Shown: positions 13,755-24,959 of the stretch, one piece after another
Position numbering within the stretch: position 1 is the stretch's first letter
How the letters are laid out: each line of letters begins with the position of its first letter
Assembly: GCA_020747065.1 (NCBI GenBank)
Contig: JAGMVK010000006.1
Span: 2,418,001 to 2,482,000 of the forward strand
DNA: 64,000 nt
Direction: 5' to 3'
Origin: Cadophora sp. MPI-SDFR-AT-0126
Lineage: Eukaryota > Ascomycota > Leotiomycetes > Helotiales > Ploettnerulaceae
Notes under the pieces: model-generated
The model's input: only the letters and a program-made list of their open reading frames with translations
Told to the model about the DNA's origin: nothing
The model's database searches: none
Made by a program: the position numbers and the translations under genes

Positions 13755-14528
13755 TCATTTTCGATGGTCAGAAGCAGATGATTGAGGAGGCGGAGGAGGC
13801 GGGGGCGGTGGAGGTGGTGGTGGAGGTGGTGAGGGGTACTAGATATGTTAGCTCATTCTCACTGTGAGATCAAGATTCCAGAATACCGGCTTCGGTCGAG
13901 GACGCGGTCGAGAGCTTCCTGCGCAGTCTGTCCATATGGTATCGCTACGACCCCGATGGTGCTGGTGACTGTCCTCGTAAACGACCTGGAAATTTTCACC
14001 ATCCAGGCTCGAACTACCGTTTTCCGATGAGAATGACATGAGGATGTAAAGCTGAAAGTACAAGTCTAGTCCTACTGAACCCTACTGACTTGTGTCAATA
14101 ACCTGTGGAATTTGCGTGTGAGCAGCGCCTTGTTGATTTGCGGAGCTTGGAAGTGGATGTGCAATCCGGGAATGAGTCTTACACATACCGTGAAGAAAAT
14201 CTAAAGGTCGAGTTCTCCTGTCTAGAGGTATCTAAGGAAGAAAATTGACTTCAGTCGCCCTTGTTATGAACCTGTGGTGAAGGATGGTCAAAATGAAGCA
14301 CAGCACAGCACAAAAGGAAACAAAAAAAATTATATATCTTACCCCGCCGAATGTGGGATATGATTCTGGACGCCCTTGCAAATCCCAGCTCCATTGGACA
14401 ATACTCGCGGTATCAGTACATGTACGTTGAGGGGACTGATAGGCTGAGAAAAGAGTATCAGCAGCCTGCGACGTATCAAAAGACTGCTCTGGATCTCTGT
14501 TCTCGCTGCTTTCAAGGCTGGCGACCAT
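13755..14528 (-). CDS. Hypothetical protein, possible polyproline C-terminus (tentative model)
   Basis: The family is not recognised. Exon 1 (14528-14343) starts at an ATG, encodes 62 residues rich in Ser, Gln and Thr, and ends at a good donor (GTAAGA). A downstream exon at about 14050-13863 encodes a His/Arg/Pro-rich stretch ending in VFWNLDLT. It is followed directly by GTGAGA...GCTAAC...CTAG, which looks like a complete intron but is only 24 nt long. Removing it joins in phase to a last exon (13838-13755) that encodes about 14 consecutive prolines and ends SASDHRK. Without that removal the protein would end four residues later at VRMS. The middle exon or exons between 14342 and 14060 were not resolved. 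A proline run of this kind often binds SH3/WW/EVH1 or profilin-type partners, but nothing else supports such a role here. Confidence 0.35.
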
Positions 14529-17500
14529 TGATCGCTATCCACCAGACAACCATCTGGATGGCTGCATGCGAGCTTTGTCCACGACGTGTAACATACTGAG
14601 CTTGCCGAACGAATGGGGCACGGTTCAGCCTCCTATAGATCCTGCAATAGATCGTTTTGTGGGGGACATAGACGTTGAGACCAGGGTCTATGGACCTGGA
14701 TTTGAGCCCATTGGCTCGATGCTCCTGTCATCGTGTTGATGGAGTGCTGCATTGGCCTTCTGCTCCTCATTCTGCATTGCCAAAAACGTGCTGGTCCGTC
14801 GCGATATGGGTCATATCGTGAAGAGGAGAAAGGGGAGCGGGCCCTTAGAAGTCGGGCGTCCTAAGGTTGTCGTCGGCTCTTAGCTCGCATGTCTGTTGCT
14901 CCAGAGATCGCCAACGGTTCGAATCGATGCCGCAGCGGCAAGGTCATTCTTTTGGGTCCAACTTCTCCTGTTTTTTCTTCCATATTCTCCTGTCTTCACA
15001 TCATTTCCTTCTTCTATCTCGTTGCTGGCGATGGAACAGAAAATATATGGGGCGACGGATAGCGGGTGCTGTCATTTCAAGCCTCTCGTTCCAGCACAAA
15101 GCCGCCATGGTTCCAGGGGTCTCGCACGTGGATGATCGTCGCAAGCAGAATCTTCAAGGAAGTCTGTATTGCTCTCTCCATAAAATACTCATTTCATGCA
15201 TCTGCGTTTTACCATTTGAATTCTTGCTTCACACTCGATGGTTTTTCAAATTTTTTGCAGCTTCAAATTCAAACAACGCGCGCATGTATTGATTGTTGGC
15301 TCAACGCATCTTCAGCGATGATGCAGAACTTGGGGTCCTTATTGGCCCACAACACTGCTGCAGAGTAGACATCGGATCTGTCAACAAACATCCGGTGGCC
15401 AATGAAGGCCTATGGGCAGACAAGTGATTTCAGTACCTTCAAACTTGATCGTTGCACTTAACAACCAACAGCAAGTCTGTCTGAGCAAGGCCAAATTATC
15501 GTAGGACGTTGACAATTCGAAAGAGATCGAACATGAAACGTTCGGACGAAAGCACTGCTGTACTTCAGCACATTCGTTTCCATAACAAGTACCAGGTACA
15601 TATTCCAAAGTTAAAGAGCCCGAGGCGCTCTGCTCAATGGATGTATGCACCTGCGGCAGTCCCAAAGCTGTTGGCATGCATACGGTTATGCACTCGCACT
15701 TGAGCCAATGCGCGACAAGGAACAAAACAACATGGGACCTCTGTGCCGTACCCCTCCTTCAAAAGCAAGTGCAGAATGAATGACGAATGAAGCAACCGCG
15801 CGCAGAAAGAAGACGCCAAGTGTAAAACGAGTGTCAGCGGGTTTGATAACGATCAGACTGAATACCTCTCACACTCGTGGAACGGATTCAGCGTCTCCTC
15901 GATATTCTGGATGGATCTCAGGGGGAAACCTTGATTCCTGCCAGACACGTGACTCAATATCCAACTGTCCCGCTTGCTTGGAAGTATGGAGATACGGAGA
16001 TACGAAAATCTGAAGTATATGGCGACGCTCTGGTAAATATTCCGGGAATGAGGAGAGCGAGCTTTCTCCGTTATATCCTCCTCCTTGCAACCTTCCCGCT
16101 CGTTGTCATCGATTCGCCCGCAGGCTGCCTACAGCGCACATATGGATGCATACGTAACTGCACGAATGATAGGTTGATCAGCTCGATCTCGTGTATGTCC
16201 GTGGACGCATCTCCAGCTATATGCATCCATCCACGTTCCTCTCGAGTATTGCGTTGTATCTATTGCCCTCCACTTTCGACATAGAGCTGGCAAAGAGCCT
16301 ATTGGCTGAATGTTCGGGATTTTGCACTCTTCCGTTCTGTTGATCCTCATTAACATACGAATATACTGAAGAGGCATACCAGTCGTCGATATGGAGGTAC
16401 CATCTGCTGCATTGGACGAGGTTCTGTCTCGGGAGGTGGGATGCTGTTGGAAGAGCTGTCATTGCGCCGCGGCCTGGTGAGGTTGAAGAGGAGAAAGCGG
16501 AAAGCGATGGGTGTTATTTTACTTGACAGACCCGCTTTCCCGGACTCGCTTGGTACAGAAAACCACTAATCAAGGAATATTGTACGGAGTTGATTTCTCA
16601 CGAATCATATGAACGATGCGACAATCTGGCACACGCGCTGGAGGTTCCAAGACACGAGAGGACGAGTTAGCTCCTCTCATGCACTGCCTCCGCTCGCTGC
16701 AGCTCTTGTCACATCTCGAAACTATGGGTTTTCCCGGAGGTTACCAGAAGTCATACAATATCACAAGCCACACTTTTCAGCACCTAGCTAGGGTGGGCAT
16801 ACGCATCGGAGAGAAGTCTAGCAGGTAAGTTCTCGCAAAGCATACCGATAGCCTTGTCATTTCGTCTCTCCCTTCTATCTTGTTGCCAGATTTCGTCCTT
16901 CACCATGATGACAGACCCAGCAAATTCCACTCATTCCTAGAGCCAGCATACATCCGCATACTTTGATGTTCTGACTTGGTCCATTCGAAGATGCTGAAAC
17001 CCAACCTCGATTGTCTGCAAATGGTCAGCGAATTTGACTCAGGCGAGTCCCATTGTTGACATCCGGTCCCAACAACAATTACCCACGACAACCATTACAG
17101 AGTACATCAGTAAGTTTATCAATTCAGGTTGCAATTGAAAGTCTCTGCCTTTTCTCCGCACAAGGTGAAGCCATCATTGCGTTACCAGATACAAGACAAA
17201 TTCCGAAGTGATCTCCTCGCCACTTACAGCTGGACTCCGCTCTTCCTTAACGACCATCTAGCACTGTGATATTTCCAAGACTATTAAAGAAACAAGGGCT
17301 AATGAATGAGACTTAACAGGATCCTCGCTTGGCGTTCTTCCCCAACCTCCAACCTCATGCCTTGTCCGACATCCTAACTTCTCGACAAACGCAAGATTCG
17401 AGGGAAGACGGACACTTCAAACCTCTCGAAAACTACCACGAGGCTACCTCAAATGCTGGATCACAATTTCCATGCACTTTATTGGGATTCAAACGGGCGA

Positions 17501-19018
17501 TAGCTTCGAAATAGAACAAGTATTGGATGTTGTTCCGGGCCTCTGCTCAACGGGAGGAAGACACATTACGTCCGACCGCCTCTCCTTCGAGCAAGATTCG
17601 TACGCCCTTTCTATGCTACAGGATACAATACAGTTTAAGGTATATGGAGCAAGAACTCGAGGATAATTCATGTCGCCATTATCGTCGAAGCCTCATTGTC
17701 AATCGTATTGTCCACTGTTTCCCTGGGCTCCTCCTAGCTTCTGTCCTTGTAGACACGGTTTCATCTACGCCAGCGAGCACTCTCTCATCAAAACCCATAA
17801 AGCATCTTGAGATGATCATCGGAGCCGTTCTTGATACTCACCTTCCATATATCACGGTGATAATACTAATCCTTTGGCGCCCCAGACTTCCCAATTGTTT
17901 CCGATCCTACACCACTCACACTCCTTGAGCACCAGCGCGTTGCAGTCCCACCATTTGAGGACGAATTCTGGAACTTCAACTGTCCGTTAGGACTTTATGC
18001 CTCTTTGCAATCCTAGTTGAACAATATCGAGCTCGGTATTGACTTCTCCAATGACCAGGCAGCTTCATTTCGCCCCCGAGCAGCAAACACTTCTCGACAA
18101 CAATGTTCAGGACGGCGCAATCCCAGCTGGAGGATCTCCAACACTCTATTGTACCTATCAGACTGCCTACTTAGTCTTCATCGCCGTGTAAACTAGACCT
18201 TTCCACAAGTCGCTCCCGGTCTGGTGTGGGCAAATGAACTGAAGGAGGGCCCAGCAGGAGGTCATTTCGACTCTTCTTGAAAACAGCTACTCCGCCAATG
18301 CTCTTCTCCAATTATCTACTTTCATGCAGGTAGTAGACACCCTGTAAGTATTGCTCGTTCATCATGTTTCTGCCAATAAGAAAGCTCTACGCACTCAGTG
18401 AGGAGGGACACCCCTTCGAAGGTATAGTTTGGAGATATTTGTCTCACAAAGGCTTATCAGGTTCGCACCTCGACATGACCAAGAATGAAGTTATAAGACA
18501 CATGTAGTACTTGTAGTGGTAGGTAGTCCACAGGTTCCTAGGTATCGAAACAACATAGGATGTCTTTCGCATTCAACCGATTGGAATGAGCACTCTACTG
18601 CCTAGCTACAGAATGTACTTGGCAATCTTAGTAGATATATACTCAGCGCGTCTTTTGGCCGTTCGGCTTGTCCCATAATCTAATCTGTGAAAAGCTTCTT
18701 GGTTCTCACTTGCCAAAATGGACGGCAGGATGTGTCTCTTTTTTTGTTGACATTACTCTTTCCCAGTCTTGGCATCTTGCCTAGCCAAAGACAACAACAT
18801 GACGACCTGTCCAGTTACATTCACAGGATATGGGAAATAACTTTCACTGGTTTCAAAAAGATATTCTCCAAACATTTTTCGCGCCACTTTAGTGTCTCGA
18901 GACCTAGCAAGTGCAGGCACAGCAAACTTGGGCTGTTTGATACCCCGCGATTTTGGCCCCCAACTACCTCACTGCCACTATTGCCAACCAAAGGAAGTTT
19001 ATTTGATGTTCAAGTTCA
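14529..19018. other. No convincing gene
   Basis: Many short frames occur on both strands, with no domain, no reliable start and no splice chain. The longest plus-strand frames (17.5-17.9 and 18.7-19.0 kb) do not resemble known proteins. Decayed mobile-element sequence is plausible, given the RNase H-like fragment just to the right. Confidence 0.4.
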
Positions 19019-19333
19019 CTAAGCATGTATATCGCCAACTCCTCTCAGTATATCGTTCAGAAATTTCAGGTTAGACTTCTGCGCACACGTGCCTTGGGGC
19101 GTCTTCCAGTATCTTTTGGATCCCCCTCGGGAGAGCATACCCATCTCGGCCCGCTTTCCGCGGTATATCATAAATGCAGATTCATACTGCGTGATTAAAA
19201 TCTTCCACCTGTTAAGTCTCATAGTAGTTGGATTCTTTCTGATCAGAAGGTTTACTGCCAAGGGAAGATGCTGTCGTGATCCCTCGTATCCCATTATCCA
19301 GAATTTATCCTCGGGCCGGATTTGTGACACCAA
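19019..19333 (-). mobile_element. Possible Ty3/gypsy RNase H relic
   Basis: The minus-strand frame contains TTMRLNRWKILITQYESAF followed by IYRGKR and MLSR. This resembles the end of the RNase H domain of Ty3/gypsy retrotransposons, where an R-x2-RW motif is followed about 20 residues later by YR-x-GK and then a D-x-LSR motif. Here the final aspartate motif is replaced (EMGMLSR), the frame has no start codon, and no reverse transcriptase, integrase or long terminal repeats are visible beside it. The match is by eye and rests on few positions, so I treat it as a probable degraded fragment rather than an active element. Confidence 0.3.
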
Positions 19334-19473
19334 AAGCTATTTAAGGACACACCACAATAGTGATGATCATTCAAAACATAAATGTATTTCTCTACTCATA
19401 GCATGTCTCTTATTTTTGATGGTATTTTGGAACCACATTGGGATTACTTGGACCTCATTATTTCTCATTCAGA

Positions 19474-19686
19474 ATGCTGTTCCTCAAGATCTTCACTGCG
19501 GCTGCTGCTATGCTCGTGACATCAGCTACAGCAAGCGAGTTCTTCTGCGGAGTCAATACTAAAGGAGGGTGCTGTGCTCAATACTTCACGAACCCATTTG
19601 ATCAATATGCATCAGGAGTCGGATGTTCGCCCTCCCTTCCTCTCACCAATCTTCCAAAAAATTCCCATGTCCACGTCTCGACCTGA
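19474..19686 (+). CDS. Small secreted cysteine-rich protein, possibly truncated
   Basis: An ATG at 19474 opens a 70-residue frame with a clear signal peptide (MLFLKIFTAAAAMLVTSATA). A mature part follows with cysteine motifs FFCGVN, GGCCAQYF and GVGC, typical of small secreted fungal proteins. The frame stops at 19686. The same frame then resumes without a stop, giving a second cysteine-bearing stretch (WSCIDG, PGCCSLD) up to a good donor (GTAAGC) at about 19827. Beyond that lies a Ser/Thr-rich frame ending near 20083. Either an intron spans the TGA, although no consensus donor is visible, or the stop is a mutation and the gene is a pseudogene. It could be an effector-like or hydrophobin-like surface protein, but the spacing does not match classical hydrophobins. 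Function is not assigned. Confidence 0.45.
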   Translation: MLFLKIFTAAAAMLVTSATASEFFCGVNTKGGCCAQYFTNPFDQYASGVGCSPSLPLTNLPKNSHVHVST

Positions 19687-19827
19687 ATCATAAATGTGCA
19701 TGACCCAGCTAATCCAAACATCTCAGGTGAATTTGCCACAGCGATCACACCATCCTCATCAACAGTCGGTGAAACTGAATGGAGCTGCATTGATGGATTG
19801 AACCCAGGATGCTGCAGCCTGGATGTA

Positions 19828-20749
19828 AGCCATCAGGTCTTTCTACTTCAAAACTTTGATAATGGATACAGACGGCTGACAGATTGAATCGCGAAGGGAG
19901 TTGACAGACCACCGAGTCCTTGGTGGTGCGACTTGAGGCTTCATGCAGAAGATGGTTCGATTCCCAACTCTAGCACTACTTCAAGCTCAGCAAGTTCCTC
20001 GACGTCGACGACTTCGTCGGAAACGTCAAGCTCGACCATAAGTTCGTCGACGAAGAAATGCACATCAACGAGAAGGTGGTAGGAATTAGCTACATGGGCA
20101 GGAAGCGGATGAAGTCAGTGGTAAGAAAATATATCCTGTACTTCTTTATTATTCCAACCAGAATTTAAACAGCATCGGTTCAGAGCAGAACTGAAACTTC
20201 ATATATCTAAAAGCCCATGGCCACAAATCAGCTCGCCAAAGCCCAAAGTGAACACCATCGTCACTTTTCCACCAGGCCTCATCCCAGCTTATCCCACTCC
20301 ATCTTTGAAATTAATTAAAGTTCTAAAGTTTGGATATGACCAAATATCCGTCATCCAGGTTTTGCTTCTTGATTCTACAGATCTTTGGCGTTTGTTGTTT
20401 TGCTTTGACAACCTGCATTAAGCGAGGCTGGGACTTGTGGGTCTTTTGGTGCATCTTGAATAGGAGGTCTGGCCCATTCGTCAGACGTATGTAGAATCCA
20501 TGAGAAAGAAATCTTAACCGAGCGTGTCTTGTATCTTGTTTTGCAACGTTCTTCGATCTATGAGTCCAAGGCTAGGCCCGCTCATGTTGGCCAGCAGGCG
20601 GGACGAGCGCGACAGAAGACCTACTCCTGTCCCATTTCACTTCGGCAGGCCCGGCTGGCGTGAGTAAAATCTTGCATTCAGTTTGAGGAACCAAGAGCGC
20701 TTGGATCAAAACTCGACATCTACGCTCCAGTATTGTCTATTTCATTCCA
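19828..20749. other. Ser/Thr-rich frame, then intergenic
   Basis: At about 19890-20083 a plus-strand frame encodes a run of Ser and Thr and ends CTSTRRW. It may be the last exon of the secreted-protein gene to its left (acceptor candidates at about 19898) or unrelated low-complexity sequence. From 20100 to 20749 I see no supported gene. Confidence 0.35.
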
Positions 20750-21969
20750 TCAATCACTGACCTGGCTGCTGTATTTTCGCCACTCATCCCTTCCCAAGTA
20801 TGCCTCGTAATAACCATTATCTCCATCGTCATAACTCATGATAACAGTCTCCAACATAATACAGAAAGAATCAAATTCCAGGTTGTACCAAGAGCTGCCT
20901 GTTTCATCCCACCCTCCTTTTCCCAATACTCCGCGTATCCAACCTCCCAAACGCCCTTGCCACGTCCCTCATACTAGCTGGTAAAGTGCGGCCATGTATC
21001 TCCTGTCCAAAAGCTCTGAATGCCATCTTCAATATCCTATACCCAGCTTTCAACCAGAAATATGCACCGCTTGTATTTCGGAGTGCAATTTGCAGAACCG
21101 TGAATAGATACGCCGCGATGAAAGAAATTTCCCAAGTCAGAGAATCTGCCTTGCCTAACACACCGGACAGGCGGTCTTGTAGGCCACGAATGGCAGTCAT
21201 GTAATGGCGGATGATGTGGAGTCGATCACGGCTGCATAATGAATCCCAGGAACCCGAACCGTATCGGAAGTTTTGACCCAATGCAGCTACAGCCAGGACT
21301 GCATGTCGAACGCGTGGCTCAACATGGCATACTTGCAGAACCAAGTCCCAGATCGGATCCATGAACTCGTGCAGTCCGTTTTTGTCCGCTTGTCCCAAGA
21401 CAAGCCACTGTAAAGATACGCCGTCATGTTGAGAAAGGGTAAATTGGAGCAAAGGTGCTGATGGGTGGGCAGTAAAAGCTAGTCGTCGAAGTTGTTTGAA
21501 GTATGGTAGGGATGTGCTGCGATGAGGAGGCTTCGGAGGCTGTGTCCTCGTTATAGGAAGATACTTAATCGATGATGACTCGGTTTTGGGAGAATCAGGA
21601 GTGCGTGGTGGTACGGGAAACTCGTTGCCATCCACTTTCTTGTACTTGAGTCTGTGGTCTGTTAGTCAAGGCCCAGGATATGTCAGCGGCTGCTCACTTG
21701 CACAAGTAGCAAGAATTCTTGCTTCTCTGAGACGTCGGCCTTTTCTTCTTCGCTGGTGGTGTTACTGAAAAGTAATCCTTTTCGGAATGTTCGTCCCAGT
21801 ACCCCTCCTTCTCATTCTCCTCAGCAACTGCATCTTGAGACCGGACCTTGCTCCGCACACCACGACTGCTTCTCAGCACTGAGACTACCACTCTCGTCTG
21901 ACCAGCAACCCGCCATATTAATTTCGCAGAATAGAACGCGCAACTGAGTGACGAATGCTCCTCACCCAT
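20750..21969 (-). pseudogene. Fungal zinc-cluster-type regulator with damaged DNA-binding domain and broken C-terminus
   Basis: Exon 1 (21969-21698) and exon 2 (from 21651) join in phase through a 46-nt intron. The junction reads CYLCKLKYKKVDGNE, which resembles the start of a Zn(II)2Cys6 cluster (C-x2-C-x6-C-D). The third cysteine is a valine and cysteines 4 to 6 are absent, so a normal binuclear zinc cluster cannot form. The rest resembles the fungal regulator middle-homology region: VRHAVLAVAALG, then helical stretches FIAAYLFTVLQIAL and GAYFWLKAGYRILKM. The frame stops at 20904. The next frame reads on with WYNLEFDSFCIMLETVIM to 20752, which looks like the displaced C-terminus and suggests a frameshift at about 20930. 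A truncated but expressed 339-residue protein is the alternative. Confidence 0.5.
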
Positions 21970-23296
21970 CCTAACCAAGCATTAAACCAACAAAATGCAC
22001 AAAATGAACAGTTCAACAAATCATAAATAAAGAGTTCCCTGCACAAGAACATGCGGGGAATCTTTAAAAGCCGTTCATCAAAACATAGGATTGCTCCATT
22101 ATGAACTCTAATGCTCCGCACATAAACGAAACAACGCAGGAAAAAACACAAGAGAAAGAAGAGAGAGAAACAGAAAATGCAAAAATCGCGGTACCGTGGC
22201 ACCGTGTGTGTGCTTTCCACCAACGCTGCATCAAATTTTAAACCCCCCTGCTGCCGTTATCAGAAACGCATGGAGGGGTGCAGGCCTGGATTGGACACCA
22301 GAAGTTAAGGTTGTAGCGCTCAGACTATATCAGGAAGATCTGCAGCAGGGGAGCGAAGTGCGTGCGTTTGAACACGCGCCCGAATGGGATCTGGCTGCCG
22401 AAATTAGGGGCGACACATGGCTTATGCGGTGGGAGTGCGGGGTGAGAGTTTGGACGTGCTGGTGCCGGATGGATTGCTCTGATTGATGGGTTCGGGGAAT
22501 CGCGGAGATGGTTCGTCCGGATGAGGGAGGAAGTTGTTGAAGATTGTAATGAGAAGTTGATTTGCTAAGGGGAGGAATGGGAATTGGATCATCGTCCATT
22601 TCTAAAGGCTCCGTAAATCCTAGTATGCTTTGATATCAGCCATTGGCTTGATAAAAACATATTTGGATACGCAGGAGTCCAATGAAGGAATCGTTCTGGT
22701 TAGGGATATACGCATGATGAGTTTCATTGGTGAAGAATGAACACCAGCTCTGGAAATCGATGGGTTTCCTGAATAGTCTTGGTGTGATTCATGCAGAAGG
22801 AGAAACCTTTGACAGACGACACTGACAGAAACATCTGTCAGCATTAGTTGAGGTGAGTTACCGAGCACTAATCCGAAATTGTGAAGTTATCCATATTCAT
22901 TGAAACACCCTTACCAAACTCGTCAGCTGTCAGGGTAACCTTACCTTCGTAGAAGAGGCTCATGCATAGATTCTCTAAAATGCCGATTGGTGGTCACTGA
23001 CTGCCGGTAGCGGACTTCAATTCTTCGTCGATGCTCTTTGCGAAAAAGAAAAAAAAAAGTCAGAAAGTGAGGGGTACCAGAATTGATCTTGACTGGATTC
23101 GGCTGATAGAATTTCAAAGGATTCGCAAACCACCGTTCGTATCAAGAACGACTTCTTATTGTATAATGGAAAACATTCGTATTGCTTCCCAACTACCCCT
23201 CCTTTGCCGTAACCTTCGTTATCGTCGTTAAAAATTTCAAGGTCTTTCGACTTCGTCTGTCCATCTCAATTCCCCTGGGTGAAATCCTTCCCAACT
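21970..23296. other. Intergenic
   Basis: A minus-strand ATG frame at 22599-22330 encodes 89 Ser/His/Pro-rich residues without a recognised domain and is not convincing as a gene. The remainder holds the region 5' of the regulator-like gene and the 3' flank of the O-methyltransferase. Confidence 0.4.
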
Positions 23297-24007
23297 CTAT
23301 TCAACAACCAGAGCAACAGCAAACCCATCCCATCCCTTTGGACCAACAGTCTGCAACGCCGTCGCCTCAACCCTCTTCTCCCCTCCAATCCTCTCAAAAA
23401 CCTCCCAAACCCCCCTCCTCGCCCTCTCCTGCCCCTCCTCCACCGTCTCCCCCTCAACCCTCAAAACCCTCCCCTGCCTCACCACATTATCCACCACAAT
23501 CACCGTGCCCACCCGCGCGAACTTAAGCGCATACTCAAAGTAGCCCGGGTTATTCTCCTTGTCCGCATCAATAAACACCAGATCAAACGGCTCTGTGCCA
23601 GCCTTTTCCATTCCCGCCAGCGTCTCCAAAGCCGGTCCGACTCTGACTTCCACGACGTCAGAGAAGCCGGCTCGTGCGATGTTTCCGCGTGCTATGTCTG
23701 CGTGACGCTGGTCGACTTCCAGCGTGATGACTTTGCCGGATGGACCGACGGCTTTAGCGAACCAGAGGGCGGAGTAGCCGCCTAGGGTTCCGATTTCAAG
23801 GATGCGTTTGGAGTTGTTGATGCGGGCGAGGAGGTGCAGGAATTTGCCTTCGTTGGGATTCACGTCTATGGCGTCGAGGTTGGAGGAGGCATTTGTTTGC
23901 AGGGTTGAGGTTAGTGCCGGGTCGGGCTTGATGAGTGAGGTTGAGATCCATGAGTCGACGGCGTTGAACTTGGCGTAGGTTTCGGAGGGGAAGATATGTG
24001 CTGGCAT
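23297..24007 (-). CDS. SAM-dependent O-methyltransferase (CCoAOMT/COMT-like)
   Basis: This 236-residue intron-free gene encodes a class I methyltransferase of the caffeoyl-CoA/catechol O-methyltransferase family (Methyltransf_3), which moves a methyl group from S-adenosylmethionine to a phenolic hydroxyl with a divalent metal. Family features are visible in order: VNPNEGKFLHLL near residues 49-60, the SAM-binding glycine motif LEIGTLGGYSA at 70-80, the acidic residue ending strand 2 (TLEVDQ), the metal/SAM aspartates in FIDADKENNPGY at 145-156, and the second metal-binding site VVDNVVRQGRV at 171-181. I take the ATG at 24007 (MPAHIFPSETYAKF) because homologues start close to this point; the longer frame adds 40 unlikely residues. 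The length is normal for the family and no organelle signal is obvious, so it is probably cytosolic. The natural substrate is unknown. Confidence 0.88.
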   Translation of the reverse strand: MPAHIFPSETYAKFNAVDSWISTSLIKPDPALTSTLQTNASSNLDAIDVNPNEGKFLHLLARINNSKRILEIGTLGGYSALWFAKAVGPSGKVITLEVDQRHADIARGNIARAGFSDVVEVRVGPALETLAGMEKAGTEPFDLVFIDADKENNPGYFEYALKFARVGTVIVVDNVVRQGRVLRVEGETVEEGQERARRGVWEVFERIGGEKRVEATALQTVGPKGWDGFAVALVVE

Positions 24008-24959
24008 TTTGGCAGTGGGGGAAGATAGTGATGAGATGAAAATTGACGAGAAATGTGTTGCTGTCGAGATTAAATTGATTGATATTTGGAGGAGGTCCTG
24101 GCTTCCTGTGTTAGAGGCAATATACAATCAGAAGATGGGAATCTTGCTCTTTTTATACCTACTTCTCTTACCCAAGGTTACACATCACCTCAAATCTCTC
24201 CTCAATCCTGTCAGTAAGTAAGCTCTCCTCCAATTCCTCCGTATTGTAGTCACGATACAAATTGACTCACTTCACAGACCCGCTGTGTCCATCAACGGCT
24301 ACGGAGTTCGAGGTCAGTTCTCGCTTCCGCAGGATCTACTCCGTAAGCATCGAACCAATCATGACCAATACTAAACCAACTGGCACATGCCATTCTCCAC
24401 TTGAAGATCAATCTGATAAGATAGCTCCTCTGGTCTTGCAGAATTAGCAGATGAGATGACGTGTCGCGGGCGCTACGGTGCTCACTGCTGTAACTTTTCA
24501 TGCCAGGTCCAGGGGAATCTGGATGAAAAGGTGTGTACGTAAACAGGATGTACTTTGATGATAGGCGAGATGACTCAGGGACTTGGATAATACATGTAGA
24601 TGCTATTGATTGCCATCTCCGAATGAGGCTCTGAAAAATGGTAGCTCGGAACGGAAACTCTGAATGATGAAGTAAAGCGTATAGGGAGGAAAATGAATGA
24701 AAGATCCGAAGATTGGATTTGGTACCATGTAACATGATACTCTGGTATCTATTTGTTTGTCCATCCCTCCTGGATAGGAAATTTTGTACATCCATATGCT
24801 TCATATCCACACACACGTACCCGAGTCTTGACAAAACATCCTTTGGCGTCTATACCATCAGTCGATTATACTTTTCTGATGTATGGTCAAGCTCCAGCTC
24901 GTCGTCCTGATAACCAACTCCCTACCCTCTTCAATAGCCTCGCTAAAAGCTCTCGGCCC
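24008..24959. other. Intergenic
   Basis: A 180-residue minus-strand frame at 24834-24292 lacks a domain and has the composition of noncoding DNA. The stretch contains the promoter of the O-methyltransferase and the 3' flank of the thioesterase. Confidence 0.45.

Noticed and set aside
13786..13838. CRISPR-like or tandem array in GGT/GGA-rich DNA
   Set aside because: It is a simple GGN tract encoding prolines on the opposite strand, with no spacer structure.
19890..19975. T-loop-like sequence GGTTCGATTCCC suggesting a tRNA
   Set aside because: The stems around it do not pair over the needed length, and no acceptor stem, D-arm or anticodon arm can be formed; it lies inside a Ser/Thr-rich frame.
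24292..24834. 180-residue minus-strand frame between the O-methyltransferase and thioesterase genes
   Set aside because: No recognised family and no coding-like motif; it overlaps plus-strand frames of similar length.
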